A DNA stretch of 60,000 bases from Strigamia acuminata (GCA_949358305.1 OX442315.1:27184427-27244426), one strand, 5' to 3'; positions 25,470 to 43,790 are shown, numbered from the stretch's first letter. The notes: a model not told the origin generated them from the letters alone. Numbers and translations are program-made.

Positions 25470-26857
25470 ATAATTTCTTTTTGTAAATAAATATAAATAT
25501 AAATGTATTTTTTAAAGGCAGAATCCAGAGTTTAAAACGCAGCATTGCAAAGGGAGATAAAAGAAAGAAAAAAGATATCAATGAAGAAGTAGCTCGATTG
25601 GAAGCTGAACTTGAAGAAAGACACAATAATGAACTGAAAAATCTTGAATATAATCAGGAAGTGAGTATGAAATGAAATACTGAAACAACATTTTGTTGTA
25701 ATTAGATTTCCCCATTTGTTTTTACCAGATTAATAATGTTACGAATTGTGTAAATGACACCGCACCGTTGGCACCTGATTTGAACGAAGACATATCATGC
25801 GCCAAACCAATAAAAACCAGCAAAGCACAGCGAAGAAGAGTATGCCAATGCTTAACGATAAACATCACCACAACATTTAAAAAAAAATTTAATTCAATTA
25901 GGATCGAAAAGCTGACAAGCAAAAAGAAAGGGATGAATTAATAGCTCAGCAAGAAATAGAAAATTTAACGAGTGCCCGAACATTAGAAGCTGAACAATTA
26001 AAAGCGATTTTACAAACACGGAATTTAAGTGTTTATGAGGTTTGTTGTTCTAAAAATCATGGGAAATTTGTGTCTCCTAATTTTATTATTTATTATTATT
26101 TCTGTAACAGATTCCTTCTGATGGCAATTGGTATAGTGTATCATTCAGTTAATGTCAAAATATTTATGTTTTACGTTTATTTTAGCATGTATGTCGCCAT
26201 TGAGCATCAGCTGAAATTACAGAATACACCGGTATTGTATACGGAATGATTTATTATGCATCAAATGTTTATGATTCATTGTATTCCAGTGTTCGATGCA
26301 AAGTTTACGAAACCAAGTAAGCGAGTACATGAAATCTCACCCGGATGATTTCCATCCGTTTCTTACACACCCAGAATCAGGAGATCCGTTAACTATAGGT
26401 TATAAATAAAGCACGAATTATAAAAATTTTACAACTCAGCAAATATTTAATTACAGATCAATTTACAACTTATTGTAATGACATTGCTACAAAACCTGCC
26501 TGGGGTGGTCACTTGGAAGTAAATATTCATTTATCTATTTACTTATATTGTGCATTGTAAACTAATGTAACGTAATTGCGTTTGTATTAAGCTGCAAGTA
26601 TTAGCCTGCGTTTTGCATCAGTGCATTGAAGTTATTCAAGCAGAAGGTCCACCCGTTATAGTAGGAGAAAAATTCGACACACTACCACCTCTACTTCTCA
26701 GGTATGTGGAACGACATAAAATAAAAACTTTAAATAAAATAAGCTCGTCATTCCTAATTTTAATACCAGCTACCATAAACACGTGTACGGCTTGGGAGAA
26801 CATTACAATTCGGTTATTCCCGAAGCATTAATGGAAGACGACGAATGGCAGTCTTGA
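25364..26857 (+). CDS. OTUD6B: OTU domain-containing deubiquitinase 6B
   Basis: This is a cysteine-protease deubiquitinase of the OTU family. Exon 1 (25364-25448) starts MDIEENISISNVE and runs to KHHRERKELH; exon 2 starts at 25518 with RIQSLKRSIAKGDKRKKKD. The charged N-terminal helix region continues with SKAQRRRDRKADKQKERDEL, then EIENLTSARTLEAEQLKAIL, as in human OTUD6B. The catalytic loop IPSDGNCMY is encoded across a 20-nt micro-exon (26111-26130) and the next exon (26186 on), so the active Cys codon itself is split by an intron. Later blocks are LRNQVSEYMKSHPDDFHPFL, KPAWGGHLELQVLACVLHQC and VYGLGEHYNSVIP with the catalytic His. It ends EDDEWQS. Length and order match the family. Confidence 0.93.
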
Positions 26858-26984
26858 AATTAATTGACAAACATTTCAAATGTAGAAAAATAAACATGTA
26901 AGAGCTAAAATACATTGAATACCCGCACCGTTTTGTTGATTTTTTTATTCTTTTGTTTTCTAATTAATTACAGAATTACAGAAA

Positions 26985-29978
<2,994 letters not shown>

Positions 29979-30473
29979 GCTCTCGTACTCTAGTTAGACT
30001 GATGCAATGACGATGGTGGCGCCACTGAACAGCACCGAGAGTTCCACAGGTTTTACGTAGTGGCGCTGCTGAATTCAAGCAGTGAGCTATTCAAATCGAT
30101 TAATTGGATTAATTATCAATGGAAATCAGGAGCATACCACAGGATGTTTACTGTTTTGGGTGTGCAAAAAAGAGGCGCTGCTAGATAGATGCACATTGTT
30201 GACCATATAGTGCTTTAATAATAAATTGCAATTTTTCTTCTTTCGGCCAGCAATTGCCTCGGTCCAAAAAGAAATGAAAATAATTTTATTTTTTATTTTT
30301 GAATCTAAAAGCAGCAAACCATTTATTAAATTAAATTAATGTTCGGAAGCGATATCCTACCATCCACAATTATTATATCTCTTCTCAATGGCAAAAGATG
30401 ACGTTGTTTTCGAATGGTTTTTATTTCTATAGTAACCATTTGTTTGTGTGTACAAAATCCATACTAAAAAAGA
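29979..30473. promoter_or_regulatory. Shared upstream region of KARS1 and DNAAF6
   Basis: The start codons of two divergent genes are 495 bases apart. The block at 30000-30070 is locally GC-richer, with GGCGCCACT- and GTGGCGCTG-like half sites in opposite orientation. I recognise no other gene. Confidence 0.4.
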
Positions 30474-31295
30474 ATGGATTTCGGTGGCGGTGGTTGTGAT
30501 GTTTTACAATTGCGTGATTTATTAGAACAATCACAAGCAAAATCTACCACCGTTGATTCGGACAGTGACGATGAATGCAAGAAAAAACCTTATGAGAAAA
30601 TTAGTAATCAACAAATCCTTTTAATATTATATTAGGAACGTATTAACAAATTGACATTCTTTCTAGCTACGGCATCATCCGCTTCATTGGCCAAAAGTAA
30701 ATCCAAAGAACAACCTCCAACTGCGGATCTCAATTCTAAACCTGCACCATATAAAAAACCCTTAAGTAAAGATAAAGTTACTTGCAATGATGGAAATGAT
30801 TTGTACGATCCATTTGATTACGATGCTATTGATAAATGGCAGAAAAAACAAGAGGAGATAGAACTAGAAAAATTGAAAGAAGATTTAAGAAAGAAGCCGG
30901 AGTATGAAATAATTTATAAGCAGCAAGTTTCTACAGAAGATGTCTATTTACAAGTGAAAAATTTTCATTAAATTTGATCTAAATTTTAAATAATATATTA
31001 ATTTATTAATTTATTTATAATATTTATTAATTTACAGATGGGCAACAAAACTGCGTCCTCCTCGAGCTGTGAATCGATTGCGATCCGTATTAAACTTCCT
31101 AAAACTAATCAGCGCGACATCACACTTGATGTCCAGAAACAAAGTTTGGATCTTGAAACAAAAGATTTTCATTTGCAGCTTCCTCTCCCTCATCCCGTGC
31201 ATCCGCAAAAAGGAGACGCAGCTTGGGATGAAAATAATGAAACACTGACTGTAACCTTATTCTTAGATAGAGAATATGATTTCATTAATTTTTAA
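30474..31295 (+). CDS. DNAAF6: Dynein axonemal assembly factor 6 (PIH1D3)
   Basis: This is a cytoplasmic cochaperone, acting with HSP90 and R2TP-like partners, that preassembles axonemal dynein arms. Exon 1 starts MDFGGGGCDVLQLRDLLEQS with an acidic DSDSDDE stretch. Exon 2 ends in the hallmark KPEYEIIYKQQVSTEDVYLQ (human PEYEIIFRQQVGTEDIFLG). Exon 3 (31038-31295) encodes the CS-like PIH1 C-domain: SIAIRIKLPKTNQRDITLDV, SLDLETKDFHLQLPLP, and the terminal LFLDREYDFINF. Three exons give about 215 residues, matching the family. In insects such genes are normally needed only in sperm and chordotonal cilia. Confidence 0.92.
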
Positions 31296-31338
31296 TTGTA
31301 ATTTATTCAACATGTACTACAAGCTTTATTGTTTTGTT

Positions 31339-31344
31339 AATAAA
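31339..31344 (+). promoter_or_regulatory. Poly(A) signal of DNAAF6
   Basis: AATAAA lies 44 bases after the stop and is followed by a T/G-rich stretch. The transposon begins shortly downstream, so the transcript probably ends before it. Confidence 0.55.
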
Positions 31345-31399
31345 ATCTATGCTGACAACATTTGATTAAGTGTGGCTGTTTATAGTGTTTATATTTATA

Positions 31400-32041
31400 A
31401 AGGGTGTCCCAAAATTAACGCAAGATTTGAATTCGCTGCCATCTGTGCACTAAATTGTTTGCAACCCTGAAACAACAACAAATTGACAGCTGATAGTTTA
31501 GGGTTAGGTTTAGGGTTAGTGAAAATGAAGTGTTACACGATACAAAAACGTGTTTAGGGTTAGTAAAACTGGAGCGTTACACGATACAACAATGTGTAAC
31601 AATTCAATTACTGCATGAGACATTTCTTGATCGTGTACTCTCTCGTTTCGGTGATCAGAATTGTAGTGCAAGAGTGGTTGTGAGTTTGTTGACATAGACC
31701 TTTGACTTCAAATAACCCCATAAAAAGAAATCTAATGGTGTTAAATCACACGATCTAGGGGGCCAATTCTGATCACCGAAACGAGAGAGTACACCATCAG
31801 GAAATGTCTCATGCAGTAATTGAATTGTTATTACACGTTGTTGTATCGTGTAACGCTCCAGTTTTACTAACCTTAAACACGTTTTTGTATCGTGTAACCA
31901 TAGAGTAACACTCCATTTTCACTAACCCTAAACCTAACCATAAACTATCAGCTGTCAATTTGTTGTTGTTTTAGGGTTGCAAACAATTTAGTGCACAAAT
32001 AGCGGCGAATTCAAATCTTGCGTTAATTGTGGGACACCCTT
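31400..32041. mobile_element. Mariner-derived fold-back element with long inverted arms
   Basis: The left end AAGGGTGTCCCAAAATTAAC and right end GTTAATTGTGGGACACCCTT are inverted copies flanked on both sides by TA (31398-31399, 32042-32043), the Tc1/mariner target site. Arms of roughly 270 bases (31400-31665, 31770-32041) differ by a few substitutions and small indels. The loop, read on the minus strand, encodes WPPRSCDLTPLDFFLWGYL, the well-known catalytic-region signature of mariner-like DDE transposases, preceded by RFGDQN. The element looks like the 3' end of a mariner copy joined to itself head to head. It cannot make a transposase. Confidence 0.9.
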
Positions 32042-32280
32042 TACAACAGATGCTTTTCTGCAATACACAAGTTGACTAGTGACAGAACGATTCATATTGA
32101 TGCGAGTATTAAGCTCTGTGCTGTCTCTAGATGCTCGAGAGCTATATAAGTTTGCAAAGTATGAAAGTGTAACCAGGTTTCTGCACAGATAATCTGTGGT
32201 TTCTGGTCATCTAATACCCTTTTTTATAAGGCATTCGCTTGTTTATAAATTACACACTTGGGGTGAACGGCTCTCTGAAT

Positions 32281-33104
32281 ATGCTGACCAACTGTAAGTA
32301 TGGTAAATACGTTTGAACGAGCAGAAAGAAAACATTTTTTTGTAACTTTATAGTATTTTATCAACGAACAGTACAAAATATATCATCCTTTGGTGTTTTT
32401 AAAAACACTAGATGTATTCTGTCTACTCCTCGGATATCGTTATTTACACAGGTTATATTTTGCTACATTTTTAATTTTTTATTAATGAAAAAATTCATAA
32501 ATATTTTTTCCAGAATACTTCAAAGGAACGTTTTTTGAAGCCAAAATCAACTTTTTTAATCTCAAGTCGTTTCTTCTTCTGGAAGAAAATAGATTACTAT
32601 AAGGTAGACAGGATCCCAAATGGTTATCAAATTGTATACCAGGCACCGATGCGCTATTACATAGCGTCAGCTCAAATCATGACTCTTCTGATGGCTACTG
32701 GACTGGTTTACGTATTCAGTGATTTAGCGAGCTCGATTTACGTTAAAAAACCTATAAACTACGGCATTTATGCAGAGACACCGTTAGCCGTAGCAATAGG
32801 AGGAGGTGCGTTATTATTATCCTTGCTAGCAGTTCAGTTAGTAGTCAGACGTTTTGCGATGCGTATTTATTACAACGAGAACAGCGCCAAATTTATCATG
32901 ATGGTGCCATCAACACTTCCAAACCAGGAAAGACAATTCATATTTCGAGCGGGTGAAATGAAGTATCTCGGCGAATCAAATCTCTCCGGTCTCAAAGGAC
33001 AATATCTCGTTAATGACAACCGATTTATACTTTATGACAGCTACTTTCACATACCATATTACCTGAATGTAATGTTGGGTTACAATAAACCTCACGAAGA
33101 GTAA
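32281..33104 (+). CDS. TMEM70/TMEM186-family mitochondrial inner-membrane protein
   Basis: The main exon (32514-33104) encodes two hydrophobic segments (IASAQIMTLLMATGLVYVF and LAVAIGGGALLLSLLAVQLV), followed by RRFAMRIYYNENSAKFIMM and a C-terminal matrix-type domain ending NVMLGYNKPHEE. This layout is that of the TMEM70 family, whose members help assemble ATP synthase or complex I. I propose two upstream exons, 32281-32293 (MLTN) and 32354-32451, joined in matching phase to give a Ser/Arg/Phe-rich leader (YQRTVQNISSFGVFKNTR) suited to mitochondrial import. The short first exon is inferred only from a good GTAAGT donor and phase. Which of TMEM70, TMEM186 or TMEM223 it is remains open. Confidence 0.68.
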
Positions 33105-33400
33105 AATGTATTTCTTATATAATATTTCTATTTATTAGAAGAAATATGTCATGATTTTAGCTCCATTATAGCAGTTACTCAACAGTAGTAAAAAGTAGAT
33201 TATTACCGACTCACTCGGAAATTACAACTTCTATGTACATCAATAGCAGCGTATATTACATAAAAAAAATCAGCTGCATTGTAAAATCGAAAATTAAATT
33301 TCCTAATTTGGTTTCCTATATAAAAACATTGGCAATGGAACCACGGAAATTAGCTTACAAGTTAGTGATTACTAGTGGACCATAAATTTTCTTTTAAACA

Positions 33401-36400
33401 TTAATTGGTTGAATTTAACGTAGCGAAACCGACACTGTTTTGAAGAGCGCTCTGACCTAGAGCACGTCTCCTTCAAGAAAAATAAAGAAAGGTCAACAAA
33501 TTTCATTTAAATAAACAAGAAAATAAACTACCTTCGTTCTTCATTTTTTATGAGCAATTGTTGCTCAGCCTCGCACAGCTGAGCCCTCAACATGTCGACA
33601 TTTGTACCGTTCGCTGTCCCCTCTGCTACTTCAATTTGCTGGATCAAATCTTGCGACTGTTCCCTCAAAAGAAGGAAAGAAGTATATTCAACTTCATTTT
33701 CTTCCTTTAGATAAAAGAATGATGACGTTAAGCACTTTTAAATTGGTTAGGGTTATTCAACAAACCTTGGCACTACGAATAGTTATGTGTACTAACAGGG
33801 AAGATAATTCAAGATATTCGCTGTAGCCGTTCGTTAGAGGCACGCTACGATATCCGGGACGAATACACCGAACGGGAAACGTTGCTTGACCTAAAAACCC
33901 AGGGTCTCCGAACATATCTTCGTCCAAAACAAGAAATCTAATAAGCGCGATGTCGGGATTGATGATGTCAAACTCAAAAGTTTCATTCCAAACAGGATTG
34001 AAGCCATTGTCCACTTTGATTCTCGTTTTGTATTTGTTAGTGCTATCGTAATCGGCGCCTGCAATTTCTACCTCAACGTACGGATTTGCAATACCACGTC
34101 CAGGCCTTGACAAGTGTCTTGCCCCAATAATCTAAACGATTAAAAATAATTTTACTTTAAATTGAATTTTTATGTTCGAATTCTAACTCACTCGACAACA
34201 CAACATAAGCGGCTCGACTGCCACTAATGTGTTCTTGTTGTAAGGATCGTAATCTTCACGAAAGGTGAATTCTGGTCTTAAAATGTAACCACAATTTCCA
34301 TTTTGCCTAAATTTGCCTTCGTTTAATTGCATTGTTCTGTCAGGTGTTTGATAATTCAAAGCCACCATCTGACACCCACAGTTCCACAGACGTATGGGAT
34401 CATAATTCGAAGAATCTATTCGTTGACCTTTAGGGTAGACTCTGCTGAATTGTAAATTGTTGTACGTGAGAATTATTAAGAAAAATAAATCATATATAAG
34501 ATGACTTAAAAATATATTTTTGTAAAGGATATTTTAGGAACATCTTGCAATATTGTCTGCCTATCCATTTTTCAACTTTGGTTTCAGGAAATGACGACAT
34601 CTCGTAGAAATTACACGGACCCCCTTCTTTCACCAGCCCTGCAGTGTAAAATAGGAAATTAATAAAATAGAAATCAAATAAGTGTCAATTAAAATGAAAA
34701 GTATACTTTCAAAACAAAAAGGAACAGATCGACAATATACAATCAGATTAGATAATTCTTTGGCAATTCGTAGCGTCCTCTCGATCTCCCGTCCTTGTCG
34801 CAACTGTAAACAAGTGTAACGTTTACATTAAAGCAAAGAAAAATATATTAAACATAAACTTACTAAATCATTGGCTTGCTGAGCAGTTTCACGGACCTTC
34901 TTCACCCAGTCAAGCATTTCCTCTCGCGTTGGGACAGCAATTTCAATAGGCGTAAGAGTCGTTTGCGTTGGAGAGATGATGCGAAACACCCAGTCCTTTC
35001 CACTTTCGCATCGTCCTCCTTGAAGCACGTCTGAAAAATAACAAAATCGGTTCAAAAGTCTTGAAAATCAGAGTGAAAAATACTTCCACTTACCAACACT
35101 ACACCCAATAATATCAATCGAACCCTTTTGCATGTTTCCTAGTGGCATCGTCTCAATTGACTACAAATGCAAAACAACGTTTAATTAAGAGATTACAGAA
35201 CAGTTTTCATCTTTTTGTTTACATTTTCATCCGAATGATCGGATAACTCAATTTCTTCAACGTAATTTGATGGAAACCAATGCTGTTTCTTCCCTCCGTA
35301 GTCCCCTCGCCACCAACCACCATCTTGCCGACTAATATTTGTGATAATAGCGTGCTTACAGAAAGATAATTCGTCATCCCTTTGAGCTCGGTAATCGTAC
35401 AATGCTTTGACAGCAATCTATAATAATAATTGAGAATTACGGTAATTAAATTTACTAAAAAATAAAATAAATGGAAAATTTTACATTTGATGTGAATGTG
35501 TTTGGATCCATATATAGACCTGGTACGCAATACACAGCACCTTCTTCTGGTTCCTGCAAAACGCAGAAGTGAGCGCCTGAAACACGACATTTGTGCTCTT
35601 TTACTTACAGCCCCGATTTTATTAACAACGTTCTTGTTAACTGGATATTTGAGTTTCATCTTTCTGTATAATGGATGCTTTTCGTAATAATTTACCAAGT
35701 CTACTAAACTCTCAAACTGAGCTGTGCCAATTATGAAAAGTCTGCCTTCTTGTTTTATTCGACAATGTTTGATTTTTCGTTCCGACCTACAACAAATTTT
35801 ATTTTATGGTATTTCTATATTATTTTTTAAATAAATGTCGGTACCTAAATGAAATGGCAAATGATTTGTCATCAGTTTCGCTTTTACGAACTAGGAAAGC
35901 ACCATCGTAAGGAACACATTTCAACAGCTCCTCAGCTACCTCTCTTCCCATTGCGGCGTGATACCATCTGAAATATATTTTTAAGAATATACGAGTATTT
36001 AATTTGTGCAACTATTTTCCCCTTAAAAAAATTCATTACTCTTTTCCTTCGTGCTTATTCGGTTGGGGAACTGGATTTTTAAGAATCATTAAAAACTCCT
36101 GACTTCGAAGTGGATGAACACGGTAATGACTAACGAGACTAAAAAGACTATCAAACGCCACAGTATCGATCAAATAATATTTCGTTTGACCTCTTTCTTG
36201 CCTAGAACGGATACGACAATGATTCACTTTGCCTTGTCTCCTATTTATATAAAAAACAATAATTTAAAAAAAAAAAGAGAGATTTAAAAATTTAATTTTA
36301 CCAAAATGAAAGAGAAAAATCTCCAACAAAAGTTTCGCTTTCCCTAATGAGAAAAGTGCCGTCGCCTAAATACGAGAATTCATGAAGCAATTCTTCCGCT

Positions 36401-38770
36401 TTAGCTCTGCCCTCTTTAAGTTTCCCATGAAACCATTCTTCGCTGAAGTGCAATTCGTCGTTAGCAACCCCTTCACGCGTCTCTATTTTGTGATCGGCTT
36501 CTTCATCGTCATCTAGACTCGGTAGCATTTCTCTCTGCTCTTCGGTGTAAAACATTTTGTTTTGAGTTAACACGAAAAAGTGCCTCTTCCATTCCTTGTC
36601 GTATGGATCTTCCATGTACAAAATTCCATTCTTCACCGAATTACTAAGATCTCCTTCTTGAGCTGAATGGATAAATCAATCGTCAATAAATTAAAATTAA
36701 TTAAATCTCTCAAATAAATAACAAGTTACGCACAGTCATCATTTCGCAACAAAACTAGTCTTTCATCCGTTCCTTCGGGAAGTTTTTTATGTTTAATTAG
36801 AATTTTCCGCCTTAAAGCATGGGGTGACGGAAGTGTTGTTTCGTCTTTGTCCACAGACTGCGTCAGTAACATTTCGCCAAAAATATCCAAAAACGCTTGT
36901 GCCATGTTTCTTTGTTGAGGTAATGTACAATGATCTTCAATCGATAAAATTACAGGGTACCTTATATATAGTAAATTATTAAATTAATTTGTTATAAAAT
37001 TACATATATGTATAAATAAATTTAAAAAAATAAAATAAAACAAAAACAACGTACTCCGAAGTGACAAATGCATGTTCTTTAATAATTTTTACCACGTCAA
37101 GAAACTTAATCTTGGAGGTTAATGTGTGACCATGATAAATGTATGGCATACCATCGGGCCCATCCCAACAGTCCACTGAAAAATGATTTTATATTTTATC
37201 AGTAAAAACTCATTACTCAGATCGTGTTTAATAAAGTTTACATTCAATGCATCTACATCCCATCCGTAAACACCTCGCGTACGCTTCTACGGCTGATTCA
37301 CTTTGAAATTGATCACCAGTCAGATAACTGCAAACATAATTGTAAATAAAATTCAACTTAAAAAAAAACAATGTAAACATTTACGTATTGTGAGAAGAAG
37401 CCACCCAGTAATAAGACAACGAATGAGTCATGTCCTGATTAACATGATTGTGGCGCGAATCCCAGAGTTCATTTTGTTTAGAAAATAGGAAATCAACAAA
37501 CTAATAGAACAAATAGAACATTAAAATAAAGTATTCGATTTAAATCATTCTTGGTCACCTCGTTCATAGTGAAGTAAGGTTCCTGAGCATCTCGTATTGG
37601 ATCTTGAAGATATTCGCGCATAAATTTGCTTACCATCCTTTCGTCGTTGCCCACCAAGTCCTGAAATAAATATTCACATTACGGTTCCTATTAATATTTA
37701 AATTATCATCAGTGCCTAACCTTTTGTTCGTGTATTAAAAACCTCTGAAATTCTTGAACTGTGACCATAGATTTTGCTTTTGAATAAGCTTCAAAATTTT
37801 CTTTAAATAACTACATAAAAAAAGTAATTAATTTTTTCCAAGTTATGAATTTATTTAACGCAAATACCTCATGTTCGTGCATTACAATGTGATATATAGC
37901 AGCAAATGCTTCAAACCCGATTTCACCTTTACGTTTTGAGTCTACTTCCTGTACAAATCAAATATTACATAAACGTGACGTTATTTCGACTGCTTTCAAG
38001 TCTATTTACTTGATATAATTCTTTCAACTTGCTATTAGAAATTTTATAATGGACACGGGGGAAAAACGCTTTTAAATCCTTCAACGTAAGCCTAAAAAAA
38101 TGTAAATAAAATAAAACAAACTAAAATTCAAACTTCAGTCTTTTCCTTACATATTTCTGTTATTCTCCATGTTGTAAAACTCTTTCCTTAACCATCGTTC
38201 CACTTGTAGAGGATATGAAGATGAGATAGTATCAGATGCCAAATATGTTAAACCTTTTACCCACTGCTCACATTCCTGAGGAGTCATGGCTGCAAAACAA
38301 AATTTATAACGATCCCATAATAGATCCTCTAGTTTAGTAAATCACCTGAAACAGACAGCGTTTTAAGGCGAAATTCACAGCCGTAGAAAACCACAAAACA
38401 TAAACTTGGCTCCACTTTCTTGCATTCGTCGGGCCATCGTTCAAAATCTCTGGATGCTTTACCAGGCCTCACTTCTTTAACTTCTCGAAGATCCACTGTA
38501 AAATTTAATTTTTATATTTTTTAAACCATTTTTTATTTTCTGGTTTTCAATCAGCTGATTCGTACCTGATCCTTCGTACGCATATTTGCCCACAGTGCGC
38601 TGCCAGATGATTTGTCGTGTTTCCAGCTTGACAGAAAAGGATCGTCTTTCCGGTCGTCGACGAGGGAAAAACTTAGTCATCACGATCCCTTGTTCTAATG
38701 CTCGGATGGTTTGTTCGATTCCCAATCCTGGAGCAACAGGTCCCCCATTGCAAAGACTGGACGTGGCCAT
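33401..38770 (-). CDS. PLCG1: Phosphoinositide phospholipase C gamma
   Basis: PLC-gamma hydrolyses PIP2 to IP3 and diacylglycerol downstream of receptor tyrosine kinases; the fly homologue is small wing. Order on the minus strand: N-terminal PH (38770-38210), EF-hand region (38200-37560), and the X box with SSHNTYLTGDQF (about 37390) and [19 protein letters not shown] (about 37150), including both catalytic histidines. Next are the split PH domain (first half 36636-36540), N-SH2 ([18 protein letters not shown]), C-SH2 ([18 protein letters not shown]), SH3 ([25 protein letters not shown]), and the second half of the split PH (35110-34870). The Y box follows ([20 protein letters not shown]), then C2 ([20 protein letters not shown]) and a short coiled tail ending FATLNSTN. 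The order is diagnostic. An in-frame ATG at 38806 could add 12 residues. Confidence 0.94.
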
Positions 38771-38806
38771 TTTGATTGCAGCCTCCGCAGATGATAGCGG
38801 ACTCAA

Positions 38807-39602
38807 TAATGGAAATCAGCTATTATTTCATACTTTGCTCGTTACTGCGTTTTAACTGTGGGCTGAAACTTTTAAGAAGAATATAACTATACAGGTTCCA
38901 AGAATCATCACTAACGTGGTTGATTACTTGGCATCTTAAGTGTTTCTACTGCATCCATTTCCGCTCATCCGTCAAAGATGAAGAGATTTGTCTGGATTGG
39001 TGAAGTAAAAAAAAGGTCTGTATTTTTGTCGCTAGGTGGAGATGTGATGCACTGTTTGCAAATTATTGTTTATGTGTAAGTTTGAGAAAATTTCCATTTA
39101 TCACAACGAATTAAAATAACTCACCAGAAAAAGGATTTTTTAAATGTTTATTTACGATATGGTAACTTCAAAAATATTAATTTTTTTTCAAAATTATAAA
39201 AGAAATATTAATACGATACAGACAAAAGTTGAAATGAAAATAAACCACTAAACCAGCAAATAAAAAAATATTTTTATTTTTTTTTTTATTTATACTTTAC
39301 GGTACCTGGTACTGGTGGCACCCTATGGAAAGATATCTTGACCACAAACGATTTGTGCATGGTGGCACGAATATGCTTCCATAGATTTATAAGCGGATAG
39401 CCGCAGTGCGACTCCCAATCATAACGTAGAGAGTCGTATTGCTGGTATCAGCTATCCGCCGCTAGTTGTCCTTGTCTCTCGTCGCAGTGTTTAAACACGT
39501 GCATTAAGTTAGAGCTACAAAGTACGTGAAATAATTTTAGTGTCGAATAATTTTAATCACTAATTTTATCATTCCCGCAGCTGATTTTCTATCAAGCGTA
39601 AT
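38807..39602. promoter_or_regulatory. Divergent upstream region of PLCG and NSUN2
   Basis: The 800 bases between divergent starts include an AT-rich part (39100-39300) and a GC-richer part (39300-39500) nearest NSUN2, which probably holds its promoter. A strong hairpin at 39393-39459 is listed separately. Confidence 0.4.
39393..39459. other. Strong hairpin, possible structured RNA or inverted-repeat relic
   Basis: GCGGATAGC (39393-39401) pairs perfectly with GCTATCCGC (39451-39459). Inside it, GCAGTGCGACTC pairs with GAGTCGTATTGC across 12 positions, with two G-T wobbles, around a loop of about 16 bases. The two stems are separated by one base on the left and eight on the right. The total is 21 pairs in 67 bases. 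No tRNA or snoRNA boxes are seen. It may be a transcribed ncRNA, a DNA-level signal, or a transposon end. Confidence 0.4.
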
Positions 39603-42785
<3,183 letters not shown>

Positions 42786-43339
42786 TAATCTTTTAATGAT
42801 ATTAATGACCTTTAAAATTGTATACTTCATTTTTTATAATAAAAAAATGAAAATTAGTGGAATCATAATTTTATGCCAACAAAGTTAACTAAGTCGACTG
42901 TGATCATTGACTGAAATATGAAGATATTTATTGAGTTTAATTAAATTTGTTGCTTGATTATGTCCTCAAATTGACAACTTATTACGTCATTACTTCTTTC
43001 AGTGACACATTTCCTGGAATGATGCGTAATCTAAATATCATACGTAACTTGATTTTCAGTATCAGTAAGAAATTGTTTGCTTTTCAACGTGTGTACTCAA
43101 TAGTTCATCAATAGTGGTGGTATTTTGTAAATGAAAAGCAAAGTTAATTTCTTTTATTCTCGTTTTTACAAATCGGCTGCATTTTAAACAGTTATCGATA
43201 ACAATAAACCCCACAACGAAATTAAAATTTATCAAAGGTAAAAAATTTAAATGAAAATAATAACCTAAAATGGTTATTACTTATTAGCTTCGAAGCGTAT
43301 TTAATCATTAATAACAGTTTTAGATTAATGTAAAATTGA
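42786..43339. other. Convergent intergenic DNA downstream of NSUN2
   Basis: This AT-rich stretch holds the NSUN2 3' end, with an AATAAA-like run near 42837. I see no gene or clear repeat before the MITE begins at 43340. Confidence 0.45.
43332..43339. repeat. Left 8-bp target-site duplication
   Basis: AAAATTGA directly precedes the MITE and is repeated exactly at 43783-43790 after it. An 8-bp duplication is characteristic of hAT transposases. Confidence 0.9.
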
Positions 43340-43782
43340 CAATGTTGTATCTCGTTCACTTAAATGTGAACGCGTTCAAGTTCGCGTTCGTTCACGTTAA
43401 CTGCAATTTTTTCAAGGTGAACTTAGTTCAAGTTCACGAACTTGAACCAATAGTTCAAGTTGACTTTTCAATTTTTTTTTTTAAAAATTGACACGTTTTT
43501 TGTTCCATTACAGATGAAAAAAACGACTTTAGTAAAGCAGTCGGTTTCATGCCTTTTTATGACGAAAACGGCTGTTTTCAATTGTAAATGAACGTTTTGA
43601 TGATAAAAACTTCATCAAAACGTTTAAAATTATGATTTTTCCAACGAGAAGTAACGTCTTTGCGACGTTCACCATTAAAAGTGAACGAAGTTCTCAACTT
43701 CTCATTTTTCCCTCACTTTAAAAAGTGAACGCGTTCACGAACGTCGTTCGTTCACGAATGAACTTCGTTCGATACAACACTG
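43340..43782. mobile_element. hAT-type MITE, 443 bp
   Basis: Terminal inverted repeats read CAATGTTGTATC on the left and, reversed, CAGTGTTGTATC on the right; CAGTG starts are common in hAT elements. Perfect 8-bp duplications flank it. Both subterminal regions are packed with GTTCACG/CGTGAAC and GTGAACG motifs in both orientations, which would give a transposase many binding sites and a strong fold-back. There is no coding capacity. It sits between the 3' ends of NSUN2 and the IMD gene. Confidence 0.92.
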
Positions 43783-43790
43783 AAAATTGA
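43783..43790. repeat. Right 8-bp target-site duplication
   Basis: AAAATTGA, an exact copy of 43332-43339, lies immediately after the terminal CACTG of the MITE. Confidence 0.9.

Noticed and set aside
31500-31560. Telomere-like GGGTTAGGTTTAGGGTTAG strings
   Set aside because: They recur in both arms of the mariner fold-back element and are not a continuous TTAGG array, so this is not an interstitial telomere.
35219-35698. 159-codon minus-strand frame within the PLCG gene
   Set aside because: It reads through introns and, in its later part, in a frame different from the SH3 exon; only the initial [19 protein letters not shown] part is real SH2 sequence.
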